A DNA stretch of 64,000 nucleotides from Gordonia sediminis (lineage in GTDB: Bacteria > Actinomycetota > Actinomycetes > Mycobacteriales > Mycobacteriaceae): positions 310,001 to 374,000 of the forward strand of contig RZUM01000005.1 of the NCBI GenBank assembly GCA_004193205.1. Reading direction: 5' to 3'. Within the stretch, counting starts at the first letter, position 1, and each line of letters opens with the position of its first letter. The notes under the pieces were generated by a model. It saw nothing but the letters and a program-made list of their open reading frames with translations. It was not told the DNA's origin and did not search any database. Made by a program: the position numbers and the translations under genes. Shown in pieces: positions 52,794 to 62,400 of the stretch.

Positions 52794-53971
52794 CAATCAA
52801 CAAAACCCACGCAGGATCCAACGACGACGCCGACCCGCTGCCGCTGGTGGGGTTCACCGTCGGCATCACCGCCGCCCGGCGCGCCGACGAGTTCGCGGCG
52901 CTGCTCACCCGCCGCGGTGCGGAGGTGATGATGGCCCCGACGATCCGGATCCTCCCGCTCGTCGACGACACCGAACTCGAGCGCGTCACCGACGCGATCA
53001 TCGCCGACCCACCCGACATCATGGTCGCCACCACCGGTATCGGTTTTCGTGGCTGGGTCGAGGCCGCCGACGGGTGGGGCAACGTCGAAGCTCTCCTCGG
53101 TGCGCTCGGCAAGAGCCGGTTGATCGCCCGTGGCCCGAAGGCCAAGGGTGCCATCCGCGCCGCCGGGTTGCGGGAGGAATGGTCACCGCAGAGCGAATCG
53201 TCGTCGGAGGTGCTCGACCTTCTGCTCGAGGAGGGCGTCGAAGGGGTGCGCATCGCGGTGCAGTTGCACGGCGCGACGACCGAGTGGGAGCCGCTCCCGG
53301 ACTTCTGTGCGGTGCTGCGCGCCGCCGGCGCGCGAGTGGTACCGGTTCCGGTCTACCGCTGGAACATGCACCCCGACGTGGACCGGATCGACCGGATGAT
53401 CGCCGCGGTGATCCGCGGCGACCTCGACGCGATCACCTTCACCAGTGCCCCGGCCGCGGCGTCGATCCTGACCCGCGCCAAGGACCTGGGCAAACTGAAG
53501 CAATTCGTGGATGCGATGCGTACCTCCGTCGCCGTGGTGTGCGTCGGGTCGGTGACCGCGGCACCGCTGGAGGCGTTGCAGATCCCCACCATTTATCCGA
53601 AGCGGTTCCGGCTCGGTGCGCTGGCGCGGCTGATCACCCACGAACTTCCGCGGCGTGGTCACAATCTGCGGGTTCACGGCCACGACACCGCGATCCACGG
53701 TCAGGCCGTGGTGGTCGACGGGGAACTGCGGGATCTGTCGTCGACGAGTCTGATCATGCTCAAGGCCCTGGCCAGGAGCCCCGGCGCGGTGGTCTCGCGG
53801 CGGGATCTGCTCGCGGTGCTGCCGGGCGACAGTTCCGACACCCATGCCGTCGAGGTCGCGGTGGCACGACTGCGTGCGGCGCTCGGCGATCCGAAGATGA
53901 TCCAGACGGTGGTCAAGCGCGGTTACCGCCTCGCCGTCGATCTGGAGTACGAGGAGGATGACGGCGAATGA
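52790..53971 (+). CDS. nnaR: NnaR: uroporphyrinogen-III synthase/OmpR-type winged-helix fusion regulator
   Basis: A 393-residue two-domain protein. Residues 18-265 form a HemD-like domain (VGFTVGITAARRADEFAALL, FTSAPAAASIL). Residues 285-385 form an OmpR/PhoB winged helix (LRDLSSTSLIMLKALA, VEVAVARLRAAL, VVKRGYRLAV). NnaR of Streptomyces and M. smegmatis has this architecture and activates nitrate/nitrite genes. The HemD domain may sense a siroheme precursor. It overlaps nirD and the chelatase gene, which makes a feedback role plausible. Confidence 0.92.
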   Translation: MTINKTHAGSNDDADPLPLVGFTVGITAARRADEFAALLTRRGAEVMMAPTIRILPLVDDTELERVTDAIIADPPDIMVATTGIGFRGWVEAADGWGNVEALLGALGKSRLIARGPKAKGAIRAAGLREEWSPQSESSSEVLDLLLEEGVEGVRIAVQLHGATTEWEPLPDFCAVLRAAGARVVPVPVYRWNMHPDVDRIDRMIAAVIRGDLDAITFTSAPAAASILTRAKDLGKLKQFVDAMRTSVAVVCVGSVTAAPLEALQIPTIYPKRFRLGALARLITHELPRRGHNLRVHGHDTAIHGQAVVVDGELRDLSSTSLIMLKALARSPGAVVSRRDLLAVLPGDSSDTHAVEVAVARLRAALGDPKMIQTVVKRGYRLAVDLEYEEDDGE

Positions 53972-54699
53972 CTGTCGAACACATGTTGCCCTTCGGTGAC
54001 CGCCTACGCGACATCAGTCCGGTGCTGGTCGCACACGGCACACGAAATCCCCATGGCATCAACGTGATCGCCCAGATCGCCGAGGCCGTCAGTGAACGTG
54101 TCGGCACCACGCGCACCGCCTTCGTCGACGTGCTCGGACCGAACCCGGCCGAGGTCATCGCCGACGCGCCCCGGCCCGCGGTCCTGGTCCCTGCCTTCCT
54201 CGCCTCGGGTTATCACGTGCGGCAAGACATCCCGCAGCATGTCGCCGCCGCGGGACGCCCGGACACCATCGTGACCCGCGCCCTCGGGCCGGACCCGGCG
54301 ATCGCCGCGGTGCTACGGCTGCGGCTGATCGAGGCCGGGTGGGAACCGGGGGATGCGGTGGTGCTGGCCGCCGCCGGATCGTCCGACGAGAGTGCCTGCG
54401 GCCAGACCTATCTCGCGGCCCGGCAGCTCGAGTCCCTCATCGGCGGCCGGATCGAGGTGGGTTTCATCACCACCGCGAGCCCGTCGGTGCCCGAAGCCGT
54501 CGAACGCGCCTCCCGGCACGGTCGCCGGGTCGTGATCGCCGCCAACCTGCTCGCACCGGGCCTGTTCCATCAGCGACTGCACACCTACGGAGCCGACGCG
54601 GTGTCCGACCCACTCGGCGTGGACCGGCGCATCGTCGACCTCATCGTCACCCGGATGCGCGCGGCGGTCAGCCCGTATCGCCGCCGCACCGCGGCCTGA
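53968..54699 (+). CDS. sirohydrochlorin chelatase (CbiX/SirB-like)
   Basis: A 243-residue two-repeat chelatase. The N-terminal repeat has SPVLVAHGTRNP with the metal-binding His and VLVPAFLASGYHVRQDIP with the second His. The C-terminal repeat has VLAAAGSSDE and AANLLAPGLFHQRL. It inserts iron (or cobalt) into sirohydrochlorin, giving siroheme for NirB. It overlaps nnaR by 4 nt and ends the operon. It corresponds to Rv0259c of the M. tuberculosis nir region. Confidence 0.88.
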   Translation: MTVEHMLPFGDRLRDISPVLVAHGTRNPHGINVIAQIAEAVSERVGTTRTAFVDVLGPNPAEVIADAPRPAVLVPAFLASGYHVRQDIPQHVAAAGRPDTIVTRALGPDPAIAAVLRLRLIEAGWEPGDAVVLAAAGSSDESACGQTYLAARQLESLIGGRIEVGFITTASPSVPEAVERASRHGRRVVIAANLLAPGLFHQRLHTYGADAVSDPLGVDRRIVDLIVTRMRAAVSPYRRRTAA

Positions 54700-54806
54700 C
54701 GCCCGGTACGCCCCTGTACGCCCTCCGGTAGGTCCTTCCGCCGGAAGTCGATTGGTTCCCGCTGCCGTTGAAGGACGAACACGATTGCGGGGGAGGAACT
54801 TTCGGG

Positions 54807-55103
54807 CTAGGGAGCCCAGCGGTGGGCGCGGAGTGCCACGCGGCCCGCGTGGACCGTCACGCCTTCGGCGCGCAGACGCTCGAGTTGGCGGTCGGCGAGG
54901 TGTGCGGCCGGTCTGCCCGACGCGGAGATGACGCGGTGCCAGGGGAGATCCGCCGAGTCGGTCCGCATGATCCACCCGACGATCCGTGGACTCGACAGCC
55001 CCGCTGCAGCGGCCAGGTCCCCGTAGGTGGTGACCCGGCCGACGGGAATCGCGGCGACCAGCCCGCGGACGCGTTCCACGTCGTCGTCGGAGACGGCCGC
55101 CAC
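54807..55103 (-). CDS. alkyltransferase-like (ATL) DNA-repair protein
   Basis: A 98-residue protein of the MGMT fold. IPVGRVTTYGDLAAAAGLSS and PRIVGWIMR are the helix-turn-helix and Arg finger. The active-site motif reads PWHRVI, with Trp for the alkyl-acceptor Cys of PCHRV. Such ATL proteins bind O6-alkylguanine without repairing it and recruit nucleotide excision repair. It lies one base downstream of the lipV stop-to-start junction region, on the same strand. Confidence 0.9.
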   Translation of the reverse strand: MAAVSDDDVERVRGLVAAIPVGRVTTYGDLAAAAGLSSPRIVGWIMRTDSADLPWHRVISASGRPAAHLADRQLERLRAEGVTVHAGRVALRAHRWAP

Positions 55104-55104
55104 C

Positions 55105-55899
55105 TCAGCCCCGTCCGATCATCGCGCGGATCAGGCCTGCGGTGAGGGCGGGATCGTCGTAGGCGACCATGTGGCCGCAATCGGCGCGCACGACCTCGAC
55201 GCTCTCGGCGCGCTCGGCGGTGCACGCTCGCAGGAACGCGTCCGACACGAACGGGGGATCGACCCTCTCGGCGACGACGACCGTCGTCGGCACGCCGGCC
55301 GGTGGCAACACGAACGGTCGGGCCATCTCGCTCCAGGCGGTCGCCGCCGCCGCGGCGGCCACCCGCCAGCCCACCCGGCCGTTGTCGAGATCGATCAGAT
55401 GTTCGGTGATCTCCTTGTCCAACAGTGCATCCGGGACATCGGCCCATCCCTCGGCGCGTTTCGCCGCCCGCGCCGCGTCGGCGTCGGCGTAATCCCAGTG
55501 GGTGAGGCTGTCGGTGGCCACCTGCAGGGCCCACGCCGGGTCGAGGCCCTGCGCCGGATCCAGGAGGACCAGACCGCGCACGACATCGGCGCCGAGTGCG
55601 GCGGCGAGCCGGACGGCCACCGCACCACCGAACGAGTGGCCGACGACGACGAACGGTCGGGCGTGGGCGGGGATGTGTTCGTCGACGACGGTGGTCAGCG
55701 CGTCCACGTGATGGTCGTAGGACCATGGCGGGACATGCGGCGAATGGCCGTGGCCGATCAGATCCGGCGCGACGACCCGAACGTCGGCGAGGTGTGCGGC
55801 CGCCAGCGACTCCCACCGCCGACCGTGTCCGGTCAGGCCGTGGACCGCCAGCACGCTGGGCGCATCGGCGGGGCCGAAGACATGGGTCTGCAGGTGCAT
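55105..55899 (-). CDS. alpha/beta hydrolase, LipV-like
   Basis: A 264-residue alpha/beta hydrolase. HGLTGHG is the oxyanion loop, VVGHSFGGAVA the nucleophile elbow (Ser), and CGHMVAYDDP the catalytic His. The acid is probably in RVDPPF. It corresponds by position to LipV (Rv3203), a lipase/esterase. The ATL gene follows directly, so the two are probably cotranscribed. It is divergent from adnA. Confidence 0.87.
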   Translation of the reverse strand: MHLQTHVFGPADAPSVLAVHGLTGHGRRWESLAAAHLADVRVVAPDLIGHGHSPHVPPWSYDHHVDALTTVVDEHIPAHARPFVVVGHSFGGAVAVRLAAALGADVVRGLVLLDPAQGLDPAWALQVATDSLTHWDYADADAARAAKRAEGWADVPDALLDKEITEHLIDLDNGRVGWRVAAAAAATAWSEMARPFVLPPAGVPTTVVVAERVDPPFVSDAFLRACTAERAESVEVVRADCGHMVAYDDPALTAGLIRAMIGRG

Positions 55900-55914
55900 G
55901 GTGCCATCCTGCCG

Positions 55915-55979
55915 CAGGGTGGGCTCGGCAGGGTGGGCTCGGCAGGGTGGGCTCGGCAGGAGTGGGCTCGGCAGGGTGG
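55915..55979. repeat. 14-bp tandem repeat in the lipV-adnA promoter region
   Basis: CAGGGTGGGCTCGG three times (55915-55956), a 15-bp variant CAGGAGTGGGCTCGG (55957-55971), then CAGGGTGG. It fills half of the 122-bp divergent gap and is likely to vary in copy number. Confidence 0.9.
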
Positions 55980-56021
55980 TGCCCGGACGGCGCTGTCGGC
56001 GGGTCGTGATTCCATGGGGAC

Positions 56022-59000
56022 ATGGCGCGACGCACCGAGATCTCCACCGGCGATGCGCTGCGGACCCGGCTGATCGCCGCCGGCGTCGACGCCGCCACGG
56101 CAGTGCGGGAGTGGCCGCCGCAGGTACAGGCGGTGATCGACGGACACGACGGAGTCGATCCCGGCCGGCCGTGGTCCCCGATCCGGGTACACGGCGGCCC
56201 GGGCACCGGCAAGACGGCGCTCATCGTCGACGCGGCGGTCTCGCGGCTGCGTCAACCCGGGATCGACCCGGAGTCGGTGCTGGTCCTTGCCGCGTCCCGG
56301 CGTGCCGCCGCGGCGCTGCGCGAGGCGATCACCCGGCGGGTGCTGGCGGATCGGGCGTCCGATGATGCCGCCGACGGTGGTCATGCGCTGCGCGAACCCC
56401 TGGTCCGCACGGTGCACTCCTATGCGTTCGCGATCCTGCGGTTGCAGGCGTCGGTGCACGGCAATCCACCGCCTCGGCTGATCACCGGGTCCGAACAGGA
56501 CGTGGTGTTGCGCGAGCTGCTCGCCGGTGACATCGAGGACGGCGCCGGGTACTGGCCGCAGCGGCTGCGGCCCGCGCTCGGCACAGACGGTTTCGCCCAG
56601 GCGTTGCGCGACCTGATGATGCGGGCCGCCGAACGCGGTGTGGGGCCCGAGGAACTGACCGCGCTGGGGCGCCGGCATCGTCGTCCCGAGTGGGTCGCGG
56701 CCGGTCGGGCCTACGCCCAGTACGAGCAGAACATGCTGCTGCGCGGCGCGGTCGGCGCCGACGCCCCCGGCGCCTCGGCCCCCGCGGTGGACGCCGCGGA
56801 ACTCGTCGGCTCCGCGTTGTCGGCCTTCGCGACCGACCCGGACCTGTTGGCGGGTCAGCGGCGCCGCATCCGGCATCTGCTCGTCGACGACGCACAGCAC
56901 CTCGACCCACAGGCCGCCGAGCTGGTCACTTTGATCGGCACCGGTACCTCGTCGACCATGATCGCCGCCGACACCGACCAGTCGGTCTTCGGGTTCCGTG
57001 GCGCCAGCCCCCGATTCGCCGACGAACTCGCCGAGCCGGGATCGGCGCGCGACATCGTCCTGGACCGCAGCTTCCGCAATCATCGGGCGATCACAGCGGT
57101 GGGTGCGGCACTCGCGTCCCGGCTTCCCGGTGTGCGCCCGCATCCCTACCCGGAGTCCGTGGACGCGGATTCGTCTGCCGGACAAGAAGTTCGGGAGTCC
57201 GGCGAGGGTGTCGAGGTGCGGGTGTTCAGTTCCGCGGCGAAGGAGGCGACGGCCGTCGCCGACCTGCTGCGTCGTGCGCATCTCTTCTCCGGGATCCCGT
57301 GGTCTCGGATGGCGGTGATCGTGCGCTCGGTCCCGTTCGCGCTGCCGGCATTGCGGCGGGCGTTCCGGTCGGCGGGGGTGCCGGTCATGACACCCACCAG
57401 CGATCTTCCGTTGCATCGCCAGCGTGCCGTCGGGGCGCTGATGGGGGTGCTGCGGGCGGTCGCGGCCCGCGACCTGACGGCGCACGGCCCATCCGACGAG
57501 GTGATGGCGACGTTCGGTGTCGACGACGCCGTCGCCCTTCTCTCCGGGCCCGTCGGCGGTGCCGATCCGGGTGCGATGCGGCGGCTGCGGCGCGGTGTCC
57601 GACGGTTCGACGAACGTAGCGGCACCGGCGGCGCCGCCACCGATTCGCTCGTCTCCCTGCGGCGTGCCGTCCTCGACCGCGACGAGGCCACCCGATATCT
57701 GGCCGGGCTCAGCGAGACCGAGGCGCGCCCGCTGGTGCGGGTCCTCGACGTCGTCGACGCCGCGCACCGCGCCCACCGCGCGCGGCGCGGGGTGGAGGAG
57801 ACCCTCTGGGCGGCATGGCAGACCAGCGGGCTGGAGCGGCGCTGGGCGTCGAGCGCTCTGCGCGGCGGACCGGCGGGGGAACAGGCCGACCGTGACCTCG
57901 ACGCGGTGCTGGCGATGTTCGAGGCGGCGGCGAACTTCACCGACACCCTACCCGCCGCGGGCCCCGCGGGGTTCGTGCGCTACTTGTCGGCGCTGCAGAT
58001 CCCGCGGGACAGCCGGCTGCCCGCGGCCGCCGCCGATGCGGTGACGGTGCTGTCCGCGCATGCGGCGGCGGGACGCGAATGGGATGTCGTGGCGGTCGCC
58101 GGTGTGCTGGACGGGCTGTGGCCGTCGCTGCGCAGTCGGGGCAGTGTGCTCGCCACCGGGCAACTCGTCGACCTGCTCGACGGCGTCGATCCCGATGCCC
58201 TCGACACCGTGACGAGGTCGAGGGCGGCGCTCGCCGACGAACGGCGCCTGCTGCTGGTCGCGTGCACCCGCGCGCGGCGCCGGCTGCTCGTCACCGCGGT
58301 GGAGGACGGCAGCGGTGACGCGTCACCGTCCCGCTTCGTCGCCGAGATCGCCGACGCCCTCGCCGGACGACGGCTCCACGACGACGACGCGCCCGACCCG
58401 ATCGCCGAGATCGGGTTGGACCCGGGTGTGGACCGGGTGCTCTCGCTGCCGTCGCTCATCGCGACGCTGCGCTCGGTCGTCGTCGCCGACGCCGAGCACC
58501 GGGCCCGCGAGGGTGGCGCGCAACCGTCACCGCGTGCCCGTGCGGCGGCCGAACTCCTTGCCCGACTGGCTGATTCGGATATCCCGGGGGCCGCACCGAG
58601 GGACTGGTACGGGCTGGGTGGCCCGAGTACGGACACTGCGCTGTGGACACCCGACCGCGGTCCGGTGATGCTGTCGCCGTCCAACGTCGAATCGTTGACC
58701 CGGTGCTCGCTGCGCTGGATGCTCGAGCGGCACGGAGGACGCGACGGCGACGGCGCCCCCGCGCTCACCGGCAGTCTTGTGCACACCCTCGTCCAGGCGG
58801 TCGCGGGACGTATCGAGCCCGCGGAGGTCACCGCCGCGCTACGCGGCATCTGGGACCGCGTCGACACGGGTGCGGCGTGGTACTCGGTGCGCGAACTCGA
58901 ACGGGCCGAGGCGATGCTCACGAATTTCCGTGATTGGCTGCGTATCTCGCGTGACGAACTGGCCGAGGTGGGGGTGGAGGCCGAGATCGACGCGACCGTG

Positions 59001-59462
59001 CCGGGCGATCCGGCCGACGACGACGCAGACGGCGACATCCCGGTCCGGCTCCGCGGACGTATCGACCGTCTCGAGACCGATCACCAGGGGCGCCCGGTGG
59101 TCATCGACGTGAAGACCGCGAAGACCGCGATCTCCAAGGCTGACGCGCAGGACCACGCCCAACTCGCCACCTACCAGCTGGCGCTCGCGCTCGGCGGTGT
59201 GGAAGGGCTCGGCGAGACCGAACCCGGCGGCGGACGGCTGGTCTACGTGTCGGCGGCCAACAAGAACACCGGCGCCGCCGAACGGGTTCAGGACGGGTTG
59301 ACACCGGACCTCGTCGGCGAGTGGATCGCCGTGGTGCGCAACGCCGCCCGCGCCAGCATCGGACCGGGCTATGCCGCGACCCGCAATCCGGGGTGCGGGC
59401 ACTGCGCTCTGTCGACGAGCTGTCCGGCGCAGCTGCGGGGAAAGAGCGTGATCGATGACTGA
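56022..59462 (+). CDS. adnA: AdnA subunit of the AdnAB helicase-nuclease
   Basis: A 1146-residue UvrD-like motor plus C-terminal RecB-type nuclease. The Walker A is GGPGTGKT (58-65). Walker B reads LLVDDAQHL rather than DEXQ. The nuclease domain has VIDVKTAKTA (catalytic D and D-x-K), GSLVHTLVQAVAG and QLATYQLAL. CSLRWML plus GCGHCALSTSC gives four Cys as in AddB-type [4Fe-4S] nucleases. AdnAB resects double-strand breaks in mycobacteria. It overlaps adnB by 8 nt. Confidence 0.92.
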   Translation: MARRTEISTGDALRTRLIAAGVDAATAVREWPPQVQAVIDGHDGVDPGRPWSPIRVHGGPGTGKTALIVDAAVSRLRQPGIDPESVLVLAASRRAAAALREAITRRVLADRASDDAADGGHALREPLVRTVHSYAFAILRLQASVHGNPPPRLITGSEQDVVLRELLAGDIEDGAGYWPQRLRPALGTDGFAQALRDLMMRAAERGVGPEELTALGRRHRRPEWVAAGRAYAQYEQNMLLRGAVGADAPGASAPAVDAAELVGSALSAFATDPDLLAGQRRRIRHLLVDDAQHLDPQAAELVTLIGTGTSSTMIAADTDQSVFGFRGASPRFADELAEPGSARDIVLDRSFRNHRAITAVGAALASRLPGVRPHPYPESVDADSSAGQEVRESGEGVEVRVFSSAAKEATAVADLLRRAHLFSGIPWSRMAVIVRSVPFALPALRRAFRSAGVPVMTPTSDLPLHRQRAVGALMGVLRAVAARDLTAHGPSDEVMATFGVDDAVALLSGPVGGADPGAMRRLRRGVRRFDERSGTGGAATDSLVSLRRAVLDRDEATRYLAGLSETEARPLVRVLDVVDAAHRAHRARRGVEETLWAAWQTSGLERRWASSALRGGPAGEQADRDLDAVLAMFEAAANFTDTLPAAGPAGFVRYLSALQIPRDSRLPAAAADAVTVLSAHAAAGREWDVVAVAGVLDGLWPSLRSRGSVLATGQLVDLLDGVDPDALDTVTRSRAALADERRLLLVACTRARRRLLVTAVEDGSGDASPSRFVAEIADALAGRRLHDDDAPDPIAEIGLDPGVDRVLSLPSLIATLRSVVVADAEHRAREGGAQPSPRARAAAELLARLADSDIPGAAPRDWYGLGGPSTDTALWTPDRGPVMLSPSNVESLTRCSLRWMLERHGGRDGDGAPALTGSLVHTLVQAVAGRIEPAEVTAALRGIWDRVDTGAAWYSVRELERAEAMLTNFRDWLRISRDELAEVGVEAEIDATVPGDPADDDADGDIPVRLRGRIDRLETDHQGRPVVIDVKTAKTAISKADAQDHAQLATYQLALALGGVEGLGETEPGGGRLVYVSAANKNTGAAERVQDGLTPDLVGEWIAVVRNAARASIGPGYAATRNPGCGHCALSTSCPAQLRGKSVIDD

Positions 59463-62400
59463 TCGAACCGACACCCGCCGAACGACCGTGTCGGCGGTGG
59501 CGCTCGCCGCCGCGCTGGGTCTGCCCACCCCCACCCCCGAACAGGTCGCGGTGATCGAGGCGCCCTCCGAACCGGTCCTCGTCGTCGCAGGGGCGGGCGC
59601 CGGCAAGACCGAGACCATGGCGTCGCGGGTGGTGTGGCTCGTGGCCAACGGGCTGGTCGCCCCCGACGAGATCCTCGGGCTCACCTTCACCCGCAAGGCG
59701 GCCAGCGAACTCGGAGCACGGATTCGGCGTCGCCTCTCCACGCTGTCGGGGTCACCGGCGCTGCGGCACTGGGACCCCGACGGCGTGATCGCGGCCCGTC
59801 TGCGCGGCGGTGACCCGGAGGTCGGTACCTACCACGCCTACGCGGGGCGGCTGATCTCGGACTACGGTCTGCTGCTGCCGGTGGAACCGCGCTCGACGCT
59901 GCTGTCGGAGACCGAGCTGTGGCAGATGGCATTCTCGGTGGTGTCGAACTGGACCGGTGAGCTGCACACCACGAAGGTGCCCTCCAGCGTCACCGAGGCA
60001 GTTCTGAAGCTCTACGGCGAGATCTCCGAACACCTCGTCGACATCGACGACCTGCGCCGCGCCGGTGAGGACCTCATCGCGATGATCGAGACCCTGCCGA
60101 AGGGTCCGCGGCAGCGCGACACCCCGACGCAGGCGCTGCTGAAGGTCCGTGACGTGATCGCCGAACGGCGCGAACTGATCCCGATGGTCGAGGCGCTGGG
60201 TGAGGCGATGCGCGCGGCCACCGCACTCGACTTCGGCAGCCAGATGTCGCTGGCCGCGCGCCTGGTCGTGGGCAACCCGGAAGTCGTTGCCGCCGAACGT
60301 GAATCGTTCCGGGCGGTGTTGCTCGACGAGTACCAGGACACCGGGCACTCGCAGCGTGTCCTGCTGGCGACGCTGTTCGGAGTGGCACCCGGCCGGCGCC
60401 GCGGCACAGCGACCACACCGCTCGCGGTGACCGCGGTCGGCGATCCAATCCAGTCCATCTACGGGTGGCGCGGTGCGTCGGCAGCCAACCTGCCCCGCTT
60501 CACCGACGACTTCCGGGGACCGGACGGTAAGCCGGCGTCCCGTCTCGAACTGCTGACCAGCTGGCGCAACGCCGTGCACTCGTTGCGGCTGGCGAACGAG
60601 ACGTCGGAGGAACTGCGCCGCCGCGGCATCCCGGTCAGCGTGCTGCGGCCCCGGCCGGACGCGCCCCTGGGCACCGTGAACCTGGCGCTGACCGAGACGG
60701 TCGTCGACGAACGGCGCTGGGTCGCCGACCATGTCGAGCGCCACTACCGGGCGGCGGAGGCCGCGGACGAAGCTCCACCCACCACGGCGATCCTGGTACG
60801 GCGCAACGAGGATTCCGCGCCCTTGGCCGCCGAACTGGAGAGCCGCGGCATCCCGGCAGAGGTCGTCGGCATCGGCGGGCTCCTGCATGTTCCCGAGATC
60901 GAGGACATCGTCGCGATGCTGCGGGTGATCGCCGACCCGATGGCCGGTACCGCGGCGATGCGGCTGTTGACCGGCGCGCGGTGCCAGCTCGGGGCCGCCG
61001 ACATCGCCGCGTTGTGGCGTCGCGCCACCGAACTCGCCGCCGTGGAGTACACCGCGTCCAGCGGAGTCGTCACATCGCGCGAAGAACTCGACGCCGCGCT
61101 CGACTCGGTGCTGCCCACCGAGATCGTCGACCGTGCGGGGATCGCCGACGCGATCGTCGACCCCGGTGAGGCCGGCCGCTACAGCCGTGAGGGGTATGCC
61201 CGGATCCGTGCCCTCGGCGCACAACTGGAGTCGCTGCGACGGCGGATCGGGCAGCCGCTGCCCGAACTGGTCGCCGACGTCGAGCACACGATCGGGGTCG
61301 CGGTCGAGGCGCAGATCCGGGCCCGCCGGATGCGCGGCGCGATCACCGGTCGTGAACATCTCGACGCCTTCGCCGACCATGTGACCGCCTACGCCGACCG
61401 TTCCGGCGCGAATCTGCCCGGCCTCCTGGCCTTCCTGGACACTGCCGAGACCATCGAGAAGGGCCTCGAGCCCGGTCGTATCGAGGTGGCCGAGCAGCGC
61501 GTACAGATCCTCACCGTGCACGCCGCGAAGGGCCTCGAATGGGATGTCGTGGTCCTGCCGCACGTCTGCCGCGGCATCTTCCCGGGAGGTCGGGCCGACA
61601 CGACGTGGCTGGGCAGCGCCAAGGAATTGCCGGCCTCGCTGCGCGGCGACCTCGCCGACGACGTCGACGCCGAGGGTTTCCCGCCGCTGGACCTGCGGGC
61701 GGTGTCGGATCGCAAGGAACTCGAAGAGGCGCTCACCGAGCACAAGGAGGCGATCACCCGACGAAGACTCGACGAGGATCGTCGGCTGCTCTACGTCGCG
61801 CTGACCCGCGCCAAGCAGGCATTGCTGGTGTCCGCGCACCACTGGTCGGAGACCGGCGACAAACCGCGCGGCGGCTCGGAGTTCTTCGACGAACTTCGCT
61901 CGATCGTCGCCGCCGACATCGCCGACCCGACCGTCGAATCGGCTGGGATGACCATCGACGAGGATGCACCCGAGCCGGAGGACGGCGCCGCCAACCCGCT
62001 CGCCGAACAGGTGGTCAGCGCGGCCTGGCCGCGGGATCTGCTGGGCGAACGCCGGGCCGCGGTCGCCGAGGCCGCCCGGATGGTGGCCGAGGCGATCGGC
62101 GAGCGAGACACACCGGCGCTTTTTGCGGCCCCGGGAAGTGCCGGCGCCGACGCCCGGCACGAGGAGGACGCCGAGATCGTCGCCTGGCGCGCCGAGGTCG
62201 ACGCGCTGCTCGACGAGCACGACCGCACCAACCGGGCCGAGGTCGACGTCGCGCTGCCGACGCATCTGTCGGTGAGCCAACTCGTCGAACTCGACAGCGA
62301 CGAGGCGGCCTTCGCCCGGCGGCTGCGCCGTCCGGTGCCGTATCAACCGAATCCCACCGCGCGCCGCGGTACCGCCTTCCATGCGTGGGTGGAGCGCTGG

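Noticed and set aside
55915-55979. Possible CRISPR or origin iteron array
   Set aside because: Fourteen-base units have no spacers, and no replication or Cas gene is nearby.
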